A stretch of 60,922 nucleotides of DNA, from assembly GCA_026394075.1 (NCBI GenBank), contig JAPKYX010000181.1, forward strand, positions 1 through 60,922, in the 5' to 3' direction. Below the pieces are notes generated by a model. It worked only from the letters and a program-made list of their open reading frames with translations, searched no databases and was not told where the DNA came from. The position numbers were made by a program, and so were the translations under genes. This stretch comes from Acidobacteriota bacterium (GTDB lineage Bacteria; Acidobacteriota; Terriglobia; Bryobacterales; Bryobacteraceae). Shown here piece by piece: positions 32,847-42,544 of the stretch; the stretch's first letter is position 1; each line of letters begins with the position of its first letter.

Positions 32847-35800
32847 GGTTTGCGGTGCTCCAATTCTTCCCAGATTTCGGTTTCGGTCAGGGCCGCGTAG
32901 CCGGCGAGGGCCGAGGCCCAGTCGCGGGGGTCGGCGAACTTCATTTTCTGAAAGCTGAGGCGGGCCAGCGGCTCGGCAACTTCGGCCAGGGCCGGCGCGG
33001 GCAAGCCCAGGCTATCGGCCGCGTAGGCCAGGTAGAGCTTGAATTCGGCACTGCGCTGCGCCACCGGTTGGGTCATCAACTGGCGGGCGAGTGCTTCATA
33101 CGGTGCGGCCGGCGAAAGCACAGGCTGCGAACAATCGCACAACGCGGGGGCGATCAACCCCAGCCACTTCATGCGCTCCGGCCGGGCTGACTGTTGGGCC
33201 TGCTTCCAGGAAACGGCCAGCGGAGAACTCCAGGGCAGGCCGGAATGCCGGGCCGCCAGCCGGGGCGCCAGATGGAACAGCTCGCTCAAAGTGATGGAGC
33301 GCCAGGCCCGAGGCCAATCCCGCGCTTCGATCGCCTTGATCAAGTCCGCGCGGCGTGTGAGTGACAGCAGGCCCAGGGTATCGGTTTCGATTTCATCGAG
33401 GCGCCGCGGATCCGTAGCCGCCTGGACGATCCATTCCCGGGCCAGCCGGATCTGCTGTCCGGCCAACCGTAGTTCTTCATCCCGCAGCCAGCTCCATTGC
33501 GTCGCCCGCAGACTGGCCAACTGCGCCGCCACCATCGCGTCGCCATCGCCGCCCGCTTTGGCCGCGCCCGCGATGGCCACGCCCACCGCTTGCGCAAAGG
33601 TGCCGAACGAACCCTTGAAATAGCTGCCCGCCTTGCTGCTGTCAATCTGGAACTCCGACTTGTCCAGCAGGGTTTGCACGCCCAGCGTGGACGCGAGCGA
33701 GACATACTCGTGCTTGCGCACCAGCAACGGGTCCTCGCTGATAGCCATGTCGTCCGGGCCCAGGTAGAGCGCATAGACGCGGCCGGTTAATGCCGTTCCG
33801 GTCAGCGGAGCGATCTCGTCCAGCAGTTCCGCGGCGGTCTTCTGGATATCTTTGAGGTTCGCTTTCTTGCGCGCGGTCCGTTGCCGCAGCTCCGCCGCCA
33901 GTTCCTGCACCCGCTTGGGACGGTAGCTGAGCAGATTCTCCTTCACCTTGCCTGACACCTGCAGCGTCTTGGGCACTTCGACGACGGGCAATTGCGTCAG
34001 GGCGGCTTCGATCACCTTCAAGTGCGGGGCCGCGTCGCCCTTGCCTGCCCCGATGTCGCGGGCGGCTTGGTCGATCGCGAGCAGGCTTTGGAGGGTGGGC
34101 ACATGCTGGAGCTCAAGCACCTTCTGGTAGGCCGTCCGCTGTGCCGCACCCGCATCACGGCTGATCTGGTGGCCGGCCGCCTCCAGGGTGACGGGCCGGT
34201 GGGATTCCAGCAGGAGATTGCGCAAGCCCTCATCCGGGTTGGCGGCGCGGGCACCGGGCCGCGCGAGTGCGGCCCGCACCGCATCCAGTGCGGCGGAGCT
34301 CCACTGTCCGGGCAAGAGGTTTTGCGCGAACGCATTGCACATCCCCCGCAGCAGCTTGGCGGCTTCAGCAGGGGGCAGCGATCCGTTTGACTCCATGCGG
34401 GCCAGCATTTCGAGCATCGGCGCAAAGATGGACAACAGCCGGTTCTGATCCAGCCGGTCCTTGCCTTTCAGTGCGGCGGCGGCGGTGAAGACGGCTTGAT
34501 AGTCGCCTTGGTTCAACGCCGTCAACATCGAGAAGTGCGGAAAGATGGCTTCAAAGTCGGCAAATTGCTGCGCCAACAACAGGGCGGTGCTTTCGTCCAT
34601 CGGCTCCTGGCGAAAGCGGTCGATGTTGGAGACGGCGATGAAATTGTCCAGCTCGCTGCGGCGGGCGGCACCGGTCTTGTACTTGGTGCCGCTTAACCGG
34701 ATCAGGATTTCGTCTTCGACATCGGGCGCTGCGGTGCGATTCAGCTTCTTGGTCAACTTGGCGGCGCTTGATTGCCCTTTGGCCACCATCCAGACTTCCG
34801 GGCTGCCCGGGAAATCGACCTTGCCGTCGGAGTTGAGCGGCACATTGCGCATGAAGTCGAGAAACGGGCTGTCGGCGGAAAGGCGACCGACACGGGCGCG
34901 CAGTTCCGGCATGTTGGAGAACAGATCGTAGAAGCGGCTGACGCGCTGCGGGGTTTTGGTGAAAAACTCCTGGTGCGCGCGGTCCAGTTGCGAAAGGGCC
35001 GCAAAGTACGACAACACCCGGCCGTCGTCCTTGTCGAACAGCGCCCGGAAGAACTGCGACGCGTTGGCCGGACTGGTGCCGGCCAGCTTGGTCCAAATGG
35101 CGATCGCGGACTTGCCGCCCGGCACCACGGCCTGCCCTTGATGGACACCCAGGGCCGGGGCAAAGGCGAAGGTGAGATCGGGGTATTTTTCCACTAGGAC
35201 CTTCAGCGGCACGGCTTTCAGCAGCTCGCGGACGGCATCCTCTTCCATGCCATTCAGCCCGGCGAACACCTTGGCGGCACGCGCGTCAGTGGAAAGCACT
35301 TCCGCCAGCCCGCCCGGCGGATTCTCCTTGGCGTATAGAGCGGCTTTCCATTGCGCTTCGTCCGGGAAGGCGCGCACCCATTCGCGCGGAACTTCAATTT
35401 GGAAGGGCTTACCCTTTTCGAGAGCTTCTTTCATGCCCACTTCGTCCAGAGCCAGCGCGGCAGTGGTGGCGTGCCGCTTGGCCTTTTCGCCCTTTTCCGC
35501 CGCTTCCAGCAGCACACCCTGTTTGCCGGACTTCATCTTCCAGCCCAGCAGGCTCAACACTCGTTCGGTGGCTTTGCGGCTCTCTTTGCCGTCCACCTTG
35601 AGCGTGATCACTGTCCCGTTGGGGCCTTTCTGGCCCATGCCTGAAAGTGCGAGGACGCGCTCAAAGTGGGCATGGATCTCTTCGGTGAACAGCTCGACAA
35701 CCTTTTTGTCGGAGGCCGAAAGAATGTTGGCGGTGCTGCGGGCGTAGCCTTCCATGAAGTCATCCGGCTGGAGACTGATGGAGGCGTGGGCGATCTCGGC

Positions 35801-37951
35801 TAGCGCGGCCGCGCCGCCCAGCACGCGGATGCCACCCGCTTCGCGGCGCTCCGGCGTTTCCTTCGCGGGTGAGAAGCCGGCGGCGAACTGGGCGTCCCCG
35901 GCGGCGGAGAGAGAAGTGCGGAAATAGTCCGCGGCGGGGTCGTTGTCGCGCAATGCAACGATGAGGCCGCGGCGCAGCGCTGCCTTGTACTCAGGAGAGG
36001 ACGGGCCGGTCTGGTGGAGCTGTTCGGCCAGGCGCCGGTAAGCGCTGCTGGCTTGTTGGGAATAGGCATCGGCCCGTTCCGCCGCGCGTGCCAGCAGGAC
36101 GGTGTCCTTGCTGCTGGCGGCGGCCTCGTTCAGGCGGTGGCGGGCGGTGTAGAGCTGCCCCAGACCTTCCAGGGCATCGTTGCGAGCCAGATGTAGCCGC
36201 GCCGATCCGGCGGCCATTTTCAGGCCCGCTACCGCCGCCGCCAGGCCCTCCTGATGCTTTTTGCCATCCAGATGCAGCCGTGCCACGCGGAAGTGGGCCA
36301 GTTCCCGGGCCGGATCTGCTTCGAGCGTCCGCTGCCAGAGATCGAGCGCGCGCGCCGGGCGGTCAAGCCGTTCATAGAAGGTGGCGAGCTGTTCGCGAAT
36401 GGCGGCTTCCTTGGGCAGTTCGCTCGACAGGCGATCGACGTGGACCAGTGCTTTCTCTGGTTGCTTGCCCTGCAGGTATTGTTCAGTGAGGCCCAGTCGG
36501 CGCTCAACAAACAGGCCCCCGAGCGCAAAGGCGCGTTCGAGCGCCAAGGCTTTCTGGTCCAGATCCTTGATGCGCTCCGCCGCGTCGGCGCGTTCAAGCC
36601 ACAGCGGCTGGTTCTTTGGTTCCCCTTCCAGACTTTCCGCCAGCAGCGGGACCGCGCCGGTGTCGTCCTTTTTCATCAGCCGGATCCGGGCCAGTTGCTC
36701 GGCATTGCGCGCGGTCTTGAGCTTGAGTTCTCGCGCCCGGCGCAGCGCCGTTTCGGCGGCGTCGAACTGCTGGCGGCTGTATTGCGTCTCGCCCAGTTCA
36801 TTGAACAGCGGGCCGTTGTCCGGGTCGAGACCCGTCAGCGCGATCAGCAGCGGTGCGGCCTGGTTGAACCGGCCCGCGCGTCCGTAGAGGTCCGCGCCCA
36901 GGCGCAGGGCCCGCGGATCGCCCGGGTTGATGCTGAGAGCAAGTTCGATGTTTTGCGCGGCTTGCTCAAAGCGCTCGCTGGCGGGCTTGGCCTCGCCCGT
37001 AATGGGCCGGGCGTCGGCGATCGCCTTTTCCAGGCGCACCACCATCTCTGGCTCCGGCATCTCAGCGCCGGGGGACGTGACGATGAGGGGGAGGATGAGG
37101 CTGATCTCCGGCCCCAGCGTGATGGTGGTCTGGTACAGGAAGAAGCCTGCTTTCGGTGCCGCCGGTGGTGCCCAAGTCAGTTCCGCTGCCGCGATCGTCT
37201 CCACGGCGTCGGCGGGCTTCCTGGTGGGGGGCTTGGGTGCTTCCGTCTTCAGGGCCGCGAGAAAATCCTTGCCGTCGTCCAGCATATTGTGGCCCGCCGT
37301 GGCCAGGCGAACCGTCTCCAACCAGTCCACTGATTCCGCCGCCAGTGGCCACCAGCCGACGCGGACGCGAGCCGTGGCGAAGGCTTGGACGCAGTAGGCC
37401 ACCAGGTACTGGCGAACTTCCGGCGGCACCTCCGGCAGACTGCCCGCCACCAACACATGGTGCCAGTCACCGGCCAGCTGCGCGGCACTCTTGGCGGCCA
37501 CCGTGTACAGGCGAACGGGGTTGATGGTGAGGGCCTGATCAGGAACCAGGGTGGCCATCTCGGCCAGCGCCGGCTGCAACTGGGCGCGGGTTTTGTAGGG
37601 ACCGGCTTTGCGGATGTCCTGGCCGCCCAGCACCGCCAGCGTGATCTCCATTCCGCGCGGCAATGCGGCCTGCAGGTTCAGCAGCGACTTACGAAAAGCT
37701 TCAAAGGATTCCGGCGTCAGCGTGTCCGAGAGGACCAATATCGTCAGCCCCGCCCCGGGGGTAACTGGCCTTAAGCTTGCTGCCAGGTCGGCGGGCTTGG
37801 CTCCGCTGCCGGGGGAGCCGATGACTCGGACCAGCGGCGTCTCGCCCGTTGGCGGTGATGCGACCAGCACCGGAAAGCCGTTGGCCGGGGCCGTCACCTG
37901 GCCCCAGGTGGCGACCGCAAACAGTACTAAAGTGAACGCCCGGAGTATCAT
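32843..37951 (-). CDS. Giant secreted TPR protein, ~1702 aa
   Basis: ATG 37951 (MILRAFTLVLFAVATWGQ) has GAGG 9 nt upstream and follows a TACACT box, and is preferred over ATG 37972, which is only 1 nt from that box. After the signal peptide comes a region of about 300 residues (TILVLSDTLTPESF, VWA-like in feel but without MIDAS), then tetratricopeptide-type helical repeats (about 325-680), then about 1000 residues of helical sequence that I cannot assign. It is translationally coupled to the VWA gene at 31959. The protein should be periplasmic or outer-membrane-associated; TPR repeats imply an assembly role. Function is unknown. Confidence 0.8.
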   Translation of the reverse strand: MILRAFTLVLFAVATWGQVTAPANGFPVLVASPPTGETPLVRVIGSPGSGAKPADLAASLRPVTPGAGLTILVLSDTLTPESFEAFRKSLLNLQAALPRGMEITLAVLGGQDIRKAGPYKTRAQLQPALAEMATLVPDQALTINPVRLYTVAAKSAAQLAGDWHHVLVAGSLPEVPPEVRQYLVAYCVQAFATARVRVGWWPLAAESVDWLETVRLATAGHNMLDDGKDFLAALKTEAPKPPTRKPADAVETIAAAELTWAPPAAPKAGFFLYQTTITLGPEISLILPLIVTSPGAEMPEPEMVVRLEKAIADARPITGEAKPASERFEQAAQNIELALSINPGDPRALRLGADLYGRAGRFNQAAPLLIALTGLDPDNGPLFNELGETQYSRQQFDAAETALRRARELKLKTARNAEQLARIRLMKKDDTGAVPLLAESLEGEPKNQPLWLERADAAERIKDLDQKALALERAFALGGLFVERRLGLTEQYLQGKQPEKALVHVDRLSSELPKEAAIREQLATFYERLDRPARALDLWQRTLEADPARELAHFRVARLHLDGKKHQEGLAAAVAGLKMAAGSARLHLARNDALEGLGQLYTARHRLNEAAASSKDTVLLARAAERADAYSQQASSAYRRLAEQLHQTGPSSPEYKAALRRGLIVALRDNDPAADYFRTSLSAAGDAQFAAGFSPAKETPERREAGGIRVLGGAAALAEIAHASISLQPDDFMEGYARSTANILSASDKKVVELFTEEIHAHFERVLALSGMGQKGPNGTVITLKVDGKESRKATERVLSLLGWKMKSGKQGVLLEAAEKGEKAKRHATTAALALDEVGMKEALEKGKPFQIEVPREWVRAFPDEAQWKAALYAKENPPGGLAEVLSTDARAAKVFAGLNGMEEDAVRELLKAVPLKVLVEKYPDLTFAFAPALGVHQGQAVVPGGKSAIAIWTKLAGTSPANASQFFRALFDKDDGRVLSYFAALSQLDRAHQEFFTKTPQRVSRFYDLFSNMPELRARVGRLSADSPFLDFMRNVPLNSDGKVDFPGSPEVWMVAKGQSSAAKLTKKLNRTAAPDVEDEILIRLSGTKYKTGAARRSELDNFIAVSNIDRFRQEPMDESTALLLAQQFADFEAIFPHFSMLTALNQGDYQAVFTAAAALKGKDRLDQNRLLSIFAPMLEMLARMESNGSLPPAEAAKLLRGMCNAFAQNLLPGQWSSAALDAVRAALARPGARAANPDEGLRNLLLESHRPVTLEAAGHQISRDAGAAQRTAYQKVLELQHVPTLQSLLAIDQAARDIGAGKGDAAPHLKVIEAALTQLPVVEVPKTLQVSGKVKENLLSYRPKRVQELAAELRQRTARKKANLKDIQKTAAELLDEIAPLTGTALTGRVYALYLGPDDMAISEDPLLVRKHEYVSLASTLGVQTLLDKSEFQIDSSKAGSYFKGSFGTFAQAVGVAIAGAAKAGGDGDAMVAAQLASLRATQWSWLRDEELRLAGQQIRLAREWIVQAATDPRRLDEIETDTLGLLSLTRRADLIKAIEARDWPRAWRSITLSELFHLAPRLAARHSGLPWSSPLAVSWKQAQQSARPERMKWLGLIAPALCDCSQPVLSPAAPYEALARQLMTQPVAQRSAEFKLYLAYAADSLGLPAPALAEVAEPLARLSFQKMKFADPRDWASALAGYAALTETEIWEELEHRKP

Positions 37952-37973
37952 GGCGAGGGTCCTCGGATGCATC

Positions 37974-37979
37974 AGTGTA
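37974..37979 (-). promoter_or_regulatory. -10-like box of the giant TPR/VWA unit
   Basis: TACACT on the minus strand, 22 nt before ATG 37951, with GAGG in the short leader. Confidence 0.45.
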
Positions 37980-38260
37980 GCCTACCCAATAGAGTGAAGA
38001 TTCAACTTGAGGTGTTTCAATAACTGCCCGTGAAAGTGGCTTCCGGTCAGCGGGTGCGGGCGGGCATCGCCACTGGGTGCCACGACACCATATGTAAGGA
38101 AAGCGCTAAAGCGTGCCCGTTCGGGTCAAAAAAGTTCCCTCGAACTCGCCGGAGCAGCCTTGGCGTCGATCCGGTACGATAGGAGTATCCGGCTCTTGCC
38201 CGCTTGCGCCCCTGTTGCGCCGGGGCCATCCTTGCTGGCAAAAGTCGCGAATTGCTGTCC
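37980..38260. other. Intergenic region with divergent promoters for the TPR unit and ileS
   Basis: About 280 bp without a supported gene. It holds TACGAT at 38175-38180 as a likely -10 of ileS, leaving a leader of about 75 nt. I looked for a T-box leader (specifier loop and antiterminator with the TGG motif) and did not find one. Small hairpins such as GGTGCCACGACACC occur but form no clear array. Confidence 0.4.
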
Positions 38261-41104
38261 ATGGAACCCAATCAAGTTGATCTGAAGAAGACGGTCCATC
38301 TGCCGAAGACCGACTTCGCGATGAAGGCCAATCTCCCGCTGCGTGAGCCGGAGATGTTGAAGCGGTGGGATGAGCAGGATCTGTATGCGCAGATTCGCGC
38401 GAGCCGCGAAGGTCGTCCGCGCTACGTGCTGCATGACGGGCCGCCTTACGCCAACGGCAATATCCACCTGGGTCACGCTTTCAACAAGATTCTGAAGGAC
38501 TTCATCGTCAAGACGAAGACGATGGCGGGTTTTGATTCCCCCTACATTCCGGGTTGGGACTGCCACGGGCTGCCCATTGAGATCAAGGTGGACGGCGAGC
38601 TCGGCAAGAAGAAGGCCGGCATGACGACGGCCGAGATCCGCGCCGCCTGCCGCAAGTACGCGCAGAAGTATGTCGATCTGCAAGCCACCGACTTCAAGCG
38701 CCTGGGCGTGTTTGGGCGCTGGAACGACCCGTATTTGACGATGACGGCTGGTTATGAGGCCGTAATCGCGCAGGCATTTGTCGATTTTGTCGACCAGGGC
38801 TACGTCTATAAAGGCCTGAAGCCCGTCAACTGGTGCTTGAGCTGCCGCACCTCGCTGGCCGAGGCGGAGGTGGAGTATGAGAACCACACCAGCCCGTCCA
38901 TCTGGGTCCGGTTTGCGCTGACCTCCGATGCCGGGGCGATCGACGAGCGGCTGAAGGGCTGGCGGACTTACGGCATGATCTGGACCACGACCCCGTGGAC
39001 CATGCCCGCCAATCTGGCCATCAGCTTCCACCCGAAGTTTGAGTACTCAGCCGTAGCGGTTTCTCCGGAGGCTCGCCCGGCCAGCGAAGCCAAAGACGTC
39101 TACATCATCGCCACCGATCTGGTGAAGCAGACGGCGGAAGCGGCTGGTTGGCCCGAGTACAGCGTCGTCGCCACCTTTGCGGGCGAAAAGCTGGAAGGGG
39201 CGGTGTTTAAGCATCCGTTCCTGGACCGCGATTCGGTTGGTCTGGTGGGCGACCACGTCACGCTCGAACAGGGCACGGGCGCGGTGCACACGGCACCGGG
39301 CCATGGTCACGAGGATTATGTGATCGGCCTGAAGTACGGCCTGCCGGTCTATTGTCCGGTGGATGGCGCGGGGCGCATGTACCAGGTTGGCGGCGTACCG
39401 GGTGATCTGCCGGAATCGTTGCTGGGCTTGACGGTGTGGGAAGCGAACCCGGCCGTGATCGCGCTGCTGCGGGAATACGGCGCGCTGGTGGCGCAAAAGG
39501 ATCTGCATCACAGCTACCCGCACTGCTGGCGTTGCCACAAGCCGACCATCTTCCGTGGCACGGAGCAGTGGTTTATCTCGATGGAGGCGCACGATCTGCG
39601 CACCCGCACTCTGGAAGCCATCAAGGGCGTCAAGTGGCACCCGGCTTGGGGTGAGGACCGCATCAGCAACATGATCGCGACGCGGCCCGATTGGAACATT
39701 TCACGCCAGCGCGTCTGGGGTGTGCCGATCACGGCGTTCTACTGCGAATCCTGCAGTGAGCCGTTTACCGAAAAGAAGTTCCTGGATCGCGTGGTGGAGC
39801 GTTTCCGCACGGAGACGGCCGACGCCTGGTATATCCATTCTTCTGATGTCTTGCTGGGCGAAGGCGCGGTTTGCAAGAAGTGTAGCGGCACGTCGTTCCG
39901 CAAAGAGATGGACATTCTCGATGTCTGGTTCGATTCCGGGGCGTCGCATTTGGCGGTGCTGGAGCCGAACGGGTTGGGCTGGCCGTCGAACATGTACCTC
40001 GAAGGCGGCGACCAGTACCGCGGCTGGTTCCATTCGTCGATCCTGATCGGCGTGGGCCTGCGCGGCGGGGCGCCCTATCGCGAGATCGTCACCAGCGGCT
40101 GGACGCTCGATGAGCAGGGCCGGGCGATGTCGAAATCGCTAGGCAATACGATTGAGCCGGAGAAGGTGATCAAGCAGTATGGCGCGGATGTGCTGCGCCT
40201 GTGGGTGGCGTCGGTGGAGTACAACGACGACGTCCGACTCTCCGACACTATCCTGCAGCGCCTCGCGGAAGCGTACCGCAAGATCCGCAACACGCTGCGC
40301 TATTTGCTGGGTGCGATTGGGGACTTTGATCCGGCCGCCCACGCGGACGTGCCGATGCTGGAAATCGACCAGTGGATCCTGACGCGCACGCAGGCGCTGG
40401 CCGAACGGACGCGCACCAACTATGAGGCGTACCGCTTCCACTGGGCGTATCAGGACCTTTACACGTTCTGCAGCAACGAACTGAGCGCGGTCTACTTTGA
40501 CGTGTCGAAGGACCGGCTCTACACGGCCGCCACCAATTCGCCGGAGCGGCGTAGTGCGCAAAAGGCGATGTATCAAGTGACGCAGGCGCTGGTGCGGCTG
40601 CTGGCTCCGATTCTCTCGTTCACGACGGAGGAAGCCTGGACGTTCCTGCGGCGCGAAGGCGAGCCGGACAGTGTGCACGTGCTGGAGTTTCCGGAACCGG
40701 CCACGCTGGCCGGGTTGACGCCGGAGTTGGCCGCGCAATGGGATCAGTTGCTGGCCGTGCGGGAGCAGGTGACCAAGTCGCTGGAAGTTGCTCGTCAAGA
40801 GAAGTTGATCGGCGCGCCGCTGGAAGCGCGGGTGCACCTGAAGGCGGGGCCGGAACTGCTGCCGCTGCTTGAAGCCTATGCGGCGGATTTGGCCGGGCTG
40901 TTCATTGTCAGTGAGGTGACGCTGGAAGGCCGCTCGGAGGCGGATTTGTCGGTGCATGTCGACCGCGCGACCGGCACGAAGTGCGACCGGTGCGGGAAGT
41001 ACAAGTCTGATCTGGGGTCCGATGAGCGGTTCCCGACGATTTGCGGCTCCTGCACGCAGACAGTGGCGGCGATGCTGGCGGCGGGCGAGATCGCGGCGGC
41101 ATGA
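38261..41104 (+). CDS. ileS: Isoleucyl-tRNA synthetase
   Basis: 947 residues from ATG 38261 (MEPNQVDLKKTVHLPKTDF), the usual IleRS start; the open frame to 38204 adds residues without family resemblance. The class I HIGH motif is PYANGNIHLGH (about 62-72), the editing domain holds TTTPWTMPANLAI, and KMSKS appears as MSKSLG (about 622-627). A C-terminal zinc finger CDRCGKYKSD...CGSC marks the bacterial long form. It charges tRNA-Ile and edits valine. Stop overlaps lspA start (ATGA), giving the order ileS-lspA-lgt. Confidence 0.97.
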   Translation: MEPNQVDLKKTVHLPKTDFAMKANLPLREPEMLKRWDEQDLYAQIRASREGRPRYVLHDGPPYANGNIHLGHAFNKILKDFIVKTKTMAGFDSPYIPGWDCHGLPIEIKVDGELGKKKAGMTTAEIRAACRKYAQKYVDLQATDFKRLGVFGRWNDPYLTMTAGYEAVIAQAFVDFVDQGYVYKGLKPVNWCLSCRTSLAEAEVEYENHTSPSIWVRFALTSDAGAIDERLKGWRTYGMIWTTTPWTMPANLAISFHPKFEYSAVAVSPEARPASEAKDVYIIATDLVKQTAEAAGWPEYSVVATFAGEKLEGAVFKHPFLDRDSVGLVGDHVTLEQGTGAVHTAPGHGHEDYVIGLKYGLPVYCPVDGAGRMYQVGGVPGDLPESLLGLTVWEANPAVIALLREYGALVAQKDLHHSYPHCWRCHKPTIFRGTEQWFISMEAHDLRTRTLEAIKGVKWHPAWGEDRISNMIATRPDWNISRQRVWGVPITAFYCESCSEPFTEKKFLDRVVERFRTETADAWYIHSSDVLLGEGAVCKKCSGTSFRKEMDILDVWFDSGASHLAVLEPNGLGWPSNMYLEGGDQYRGWFHSSILIGVGLRGGAPYREIVTSGWTLDEQGRAMSKSLGNTIEPEKVIKQYGADVLRLWVASVEYNDDVRLSDTILQRLAEAYRKIRNTLRYLLGAIGDFDPAAHADVPMLEIDQWILTRTQALAERTRTNYEAYRFHWAYQDLYTFCSNELSAVYFDVSKDRLYTAATNSPERRSAQKAMYQVTQALVRLLAPILSFTTEEAWTFLRREGEPDSVHVLEFPEPATLAGLTPELAAQWDQLLAVREQVTKSLEVARQEKLIGAPLEARVHLKAGPELLPLLEAYAADLAGLFIVSEVTLEGRSEADLSVHVDRATGTKCDRCGKYKSDLGSDERFPTICGSCTQTVAAMLAAGEIAAA

Positions 41105-41634
41105 AGCCAACTGGTCCAGCAGCCGGACCCGTGTGGTCACCCTTTCTCTGGGCGGGCCTGATCGTCGCGCTCGACCGGGTGACGAAGGTTTTGATTGAGC
41201 AGAAGGTGGCGTTGTGGGATACGATTCCCGTCATTCCCGGAATCCTGAACATCGTCTACACCCGCAATCGGGGCGCGGCTTTCGGCTTGCTGAATGATGC
41301 TCCGGAGTTGCTGCGGAAGGTTCTGCTGATCGGCGTTTCGCTGGTGATCCTGGGCTTCATCGTCCGGATGTTGTTGACACAATCGGAAAGCCGTCTCGCC
41401 CTGACGCTGGTGTTGGGCGGCGCGGTGGGTAATCTTTATGACCGCATTGTGTATGGCAGCGTGACGGACTTTATACAGGTCTTTCTGGGTAGTTACGAAT
41501 GGCCCAGCTTTAACGTGGCCGACAGCGCCATTTGCATTGGCGCGGGCTTGCTGGCACTGGAGATCTTCCGGCCCCGAGCGCTGACGCCGGAAGTAGGGAA
41601 CGCCAAGGGGGAGAATGTTTCCGAAGCTCATTGA
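41101..41634 (+). CDS. lspA: Lipoprotein signal peptidase (signal peptidase II)
   Basis: 177 residues with four membrane helices. The catalytic aspartates are in GNLYDRIVYGSVTDF (D123) and FNVADSAI (D141), and NIVYTRNRGAAFGLL is the conserved loop. It cuts the signal peptide from prolipoproteins in the inner membrane after lipid attachment by Lgt, which is encoded next. Both neighbours overlap it, so the three genes are coupled. Confidence 0.96.
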   Translation: MKPTGPAAGPVWSPFLWAGLIVALDRVTKVLIEQKVALWDTIPVIPGILNIVYTRNRGAAFGLLNDAPELLRKVLLIGVSLVILGFIVRMLLTQSESRLALTLVLGGAVGNLYDRIVYGSVTDFIQVFLGSYEWPSFNVADSAICIGAGLLALEIFRPRALTPEVGNAKGENVSEAH

Positions 41635-42406
41635 AATTGGCGGGCTGTATCTGCCCACCTACGGAGCGTTGGTGGCCCTTGGATTTCTGGCGGGCCTGGA
41701 ATCGAGCAAGCGTCTGGCGCGGCGCGTGGGCCTGGATCCGGAAAACATCATCAACCTGGCGGTGTACTGCGCCCTGGCGGGCTTGGTGGGCGCCAAGCTG
41801 ATGATGTTCGTCTTCGATTGGGAGATCTACGCGAAGAACCCATCGGAGCTGTTCTCCATTGAGACGCTGCAATCGGCGGGGGTCTTCCAGGGTGGCTTCC
41901 TGCTGGCGCTGGTAGTGGGTGTCTGGCTGATGAAGCGCTACCGGCTGCCGGTGCTGTTCACCATGGATTGCCTGGCCCCGGGCGTCGCGATTGGGCATGC
42001 GATTGGCCGCTTGGGCTGTTTTGCCGCAGGCTGTTGTTGGGGTGTCCGGTGTGACCGGGCTTGGGGCGTCACCTTCACCAGCGTCGATGCCGGACGGATG
42101 ACCGGTGTGCCCCTGGGCGTTCCGCTGCATCCGACGCAGATTTACGAATCAGCCGCCGAGTTTGTCCTGTTTGGGTTGCTGTACCACCTGGCCACCCGCA
42201 CGCCGCGGCCGGGGACGGTGATCGGGTTCTACCTGATTTCGTATTCCGCCGTGCGCTTCTTCGTCGAACTATTCCGCTTCCATCAGCAGCCGCTGATCGG
42301 CGCGTTCTCGAACACCCAGTGGATCTCAGCGGCGCTGGCGGTGCTGGGAGTGGCACTGCTGGCCTACCCACGCTATCTGGCCGCGCAGCCAGTGCGGCGG
42401 GCGTAG
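41615..42406 (+). CDS. lgt: Prolipoprotein diacylglyceryl transferase
   Basis: 263 residues, about seven membrane helices. The Lgt signature GHAIGRLGCFAAGCCWG and the later HPTQIYE (with the conserved His region) are present. It transfers diacylglycerol to the lipobox cysteine and precedes LspA in lipoprotein maturation. The start overlaps the lspA end by 20 nt; AAGGGGG lies just before ATG 41615. Confidence 0.95.
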   Translation: MFPKLIEIGGLYLPTYGALVALGFLAGLESSKRLARRVGLDPENIINLAVYCALAGLVGAKLMMFVFDWEIYAKNPSELFSIETLQSAGVFQGGFLLALVVGVWLMKRYRLPVLFTMDCLAPGVAIGHAIGRLGCFAAGCCWGVRCDRAWGVTFTSVDAGRMTGVPLGVPLHPTQIYESAAEFVLFGLLYHLATRTPRPGTVIGFYLISYSAVRFFVELFRFHQQPLIGAFSNTQWISAALAVLGVALLAYPRYLAAQPVRRA

Positions 42407-42415
42407 CCGGGCGGA

Positions 42416-42544
42416 TCAACCCTTGCCAGACCCTGGGGATCGAGCGCTTTCCCTCGCTCCGACCGCCTCAGCAATGATGGCGGTTACAAAGCTGTTGATG
42501 CTGACACCTTCGCGCTGAGCACCCCCAAAGAAACGGTGCCCGCG
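42416..42544 (-). pseudogene. Remnant of a HicB/ribbon-helix-helix-type antitoxin C-terminus
   Basis: Directly behind the cpsD stop and in the same frame there are 42 codons before the next stop. The translated stretch REGVSINSFVTAIIAEAVG closely matches the C-terminal ribbon-helix-helix end of HicB-family antitoxins (typical form REGVSLNQFI..AIAEA). There is no start codon or N-terminal half, so it is a relic. No toxin gene was found nearby; the lgt gene starts right after on the opposite strand. Confidence 0.5.

Noticed and set aside
38181..38260. T-box leader upstream of ileS
   Set aside because: No specifier loop, T-box motif or terminator/antiterminator pair is visible in the short leader.
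37980..38260. Mobile element or CRISPR-like repeat in the longest gene-free stretch
   Set aside because: No repeated units with even spacing, no transposase fragment and no long inverted repeats were seen.
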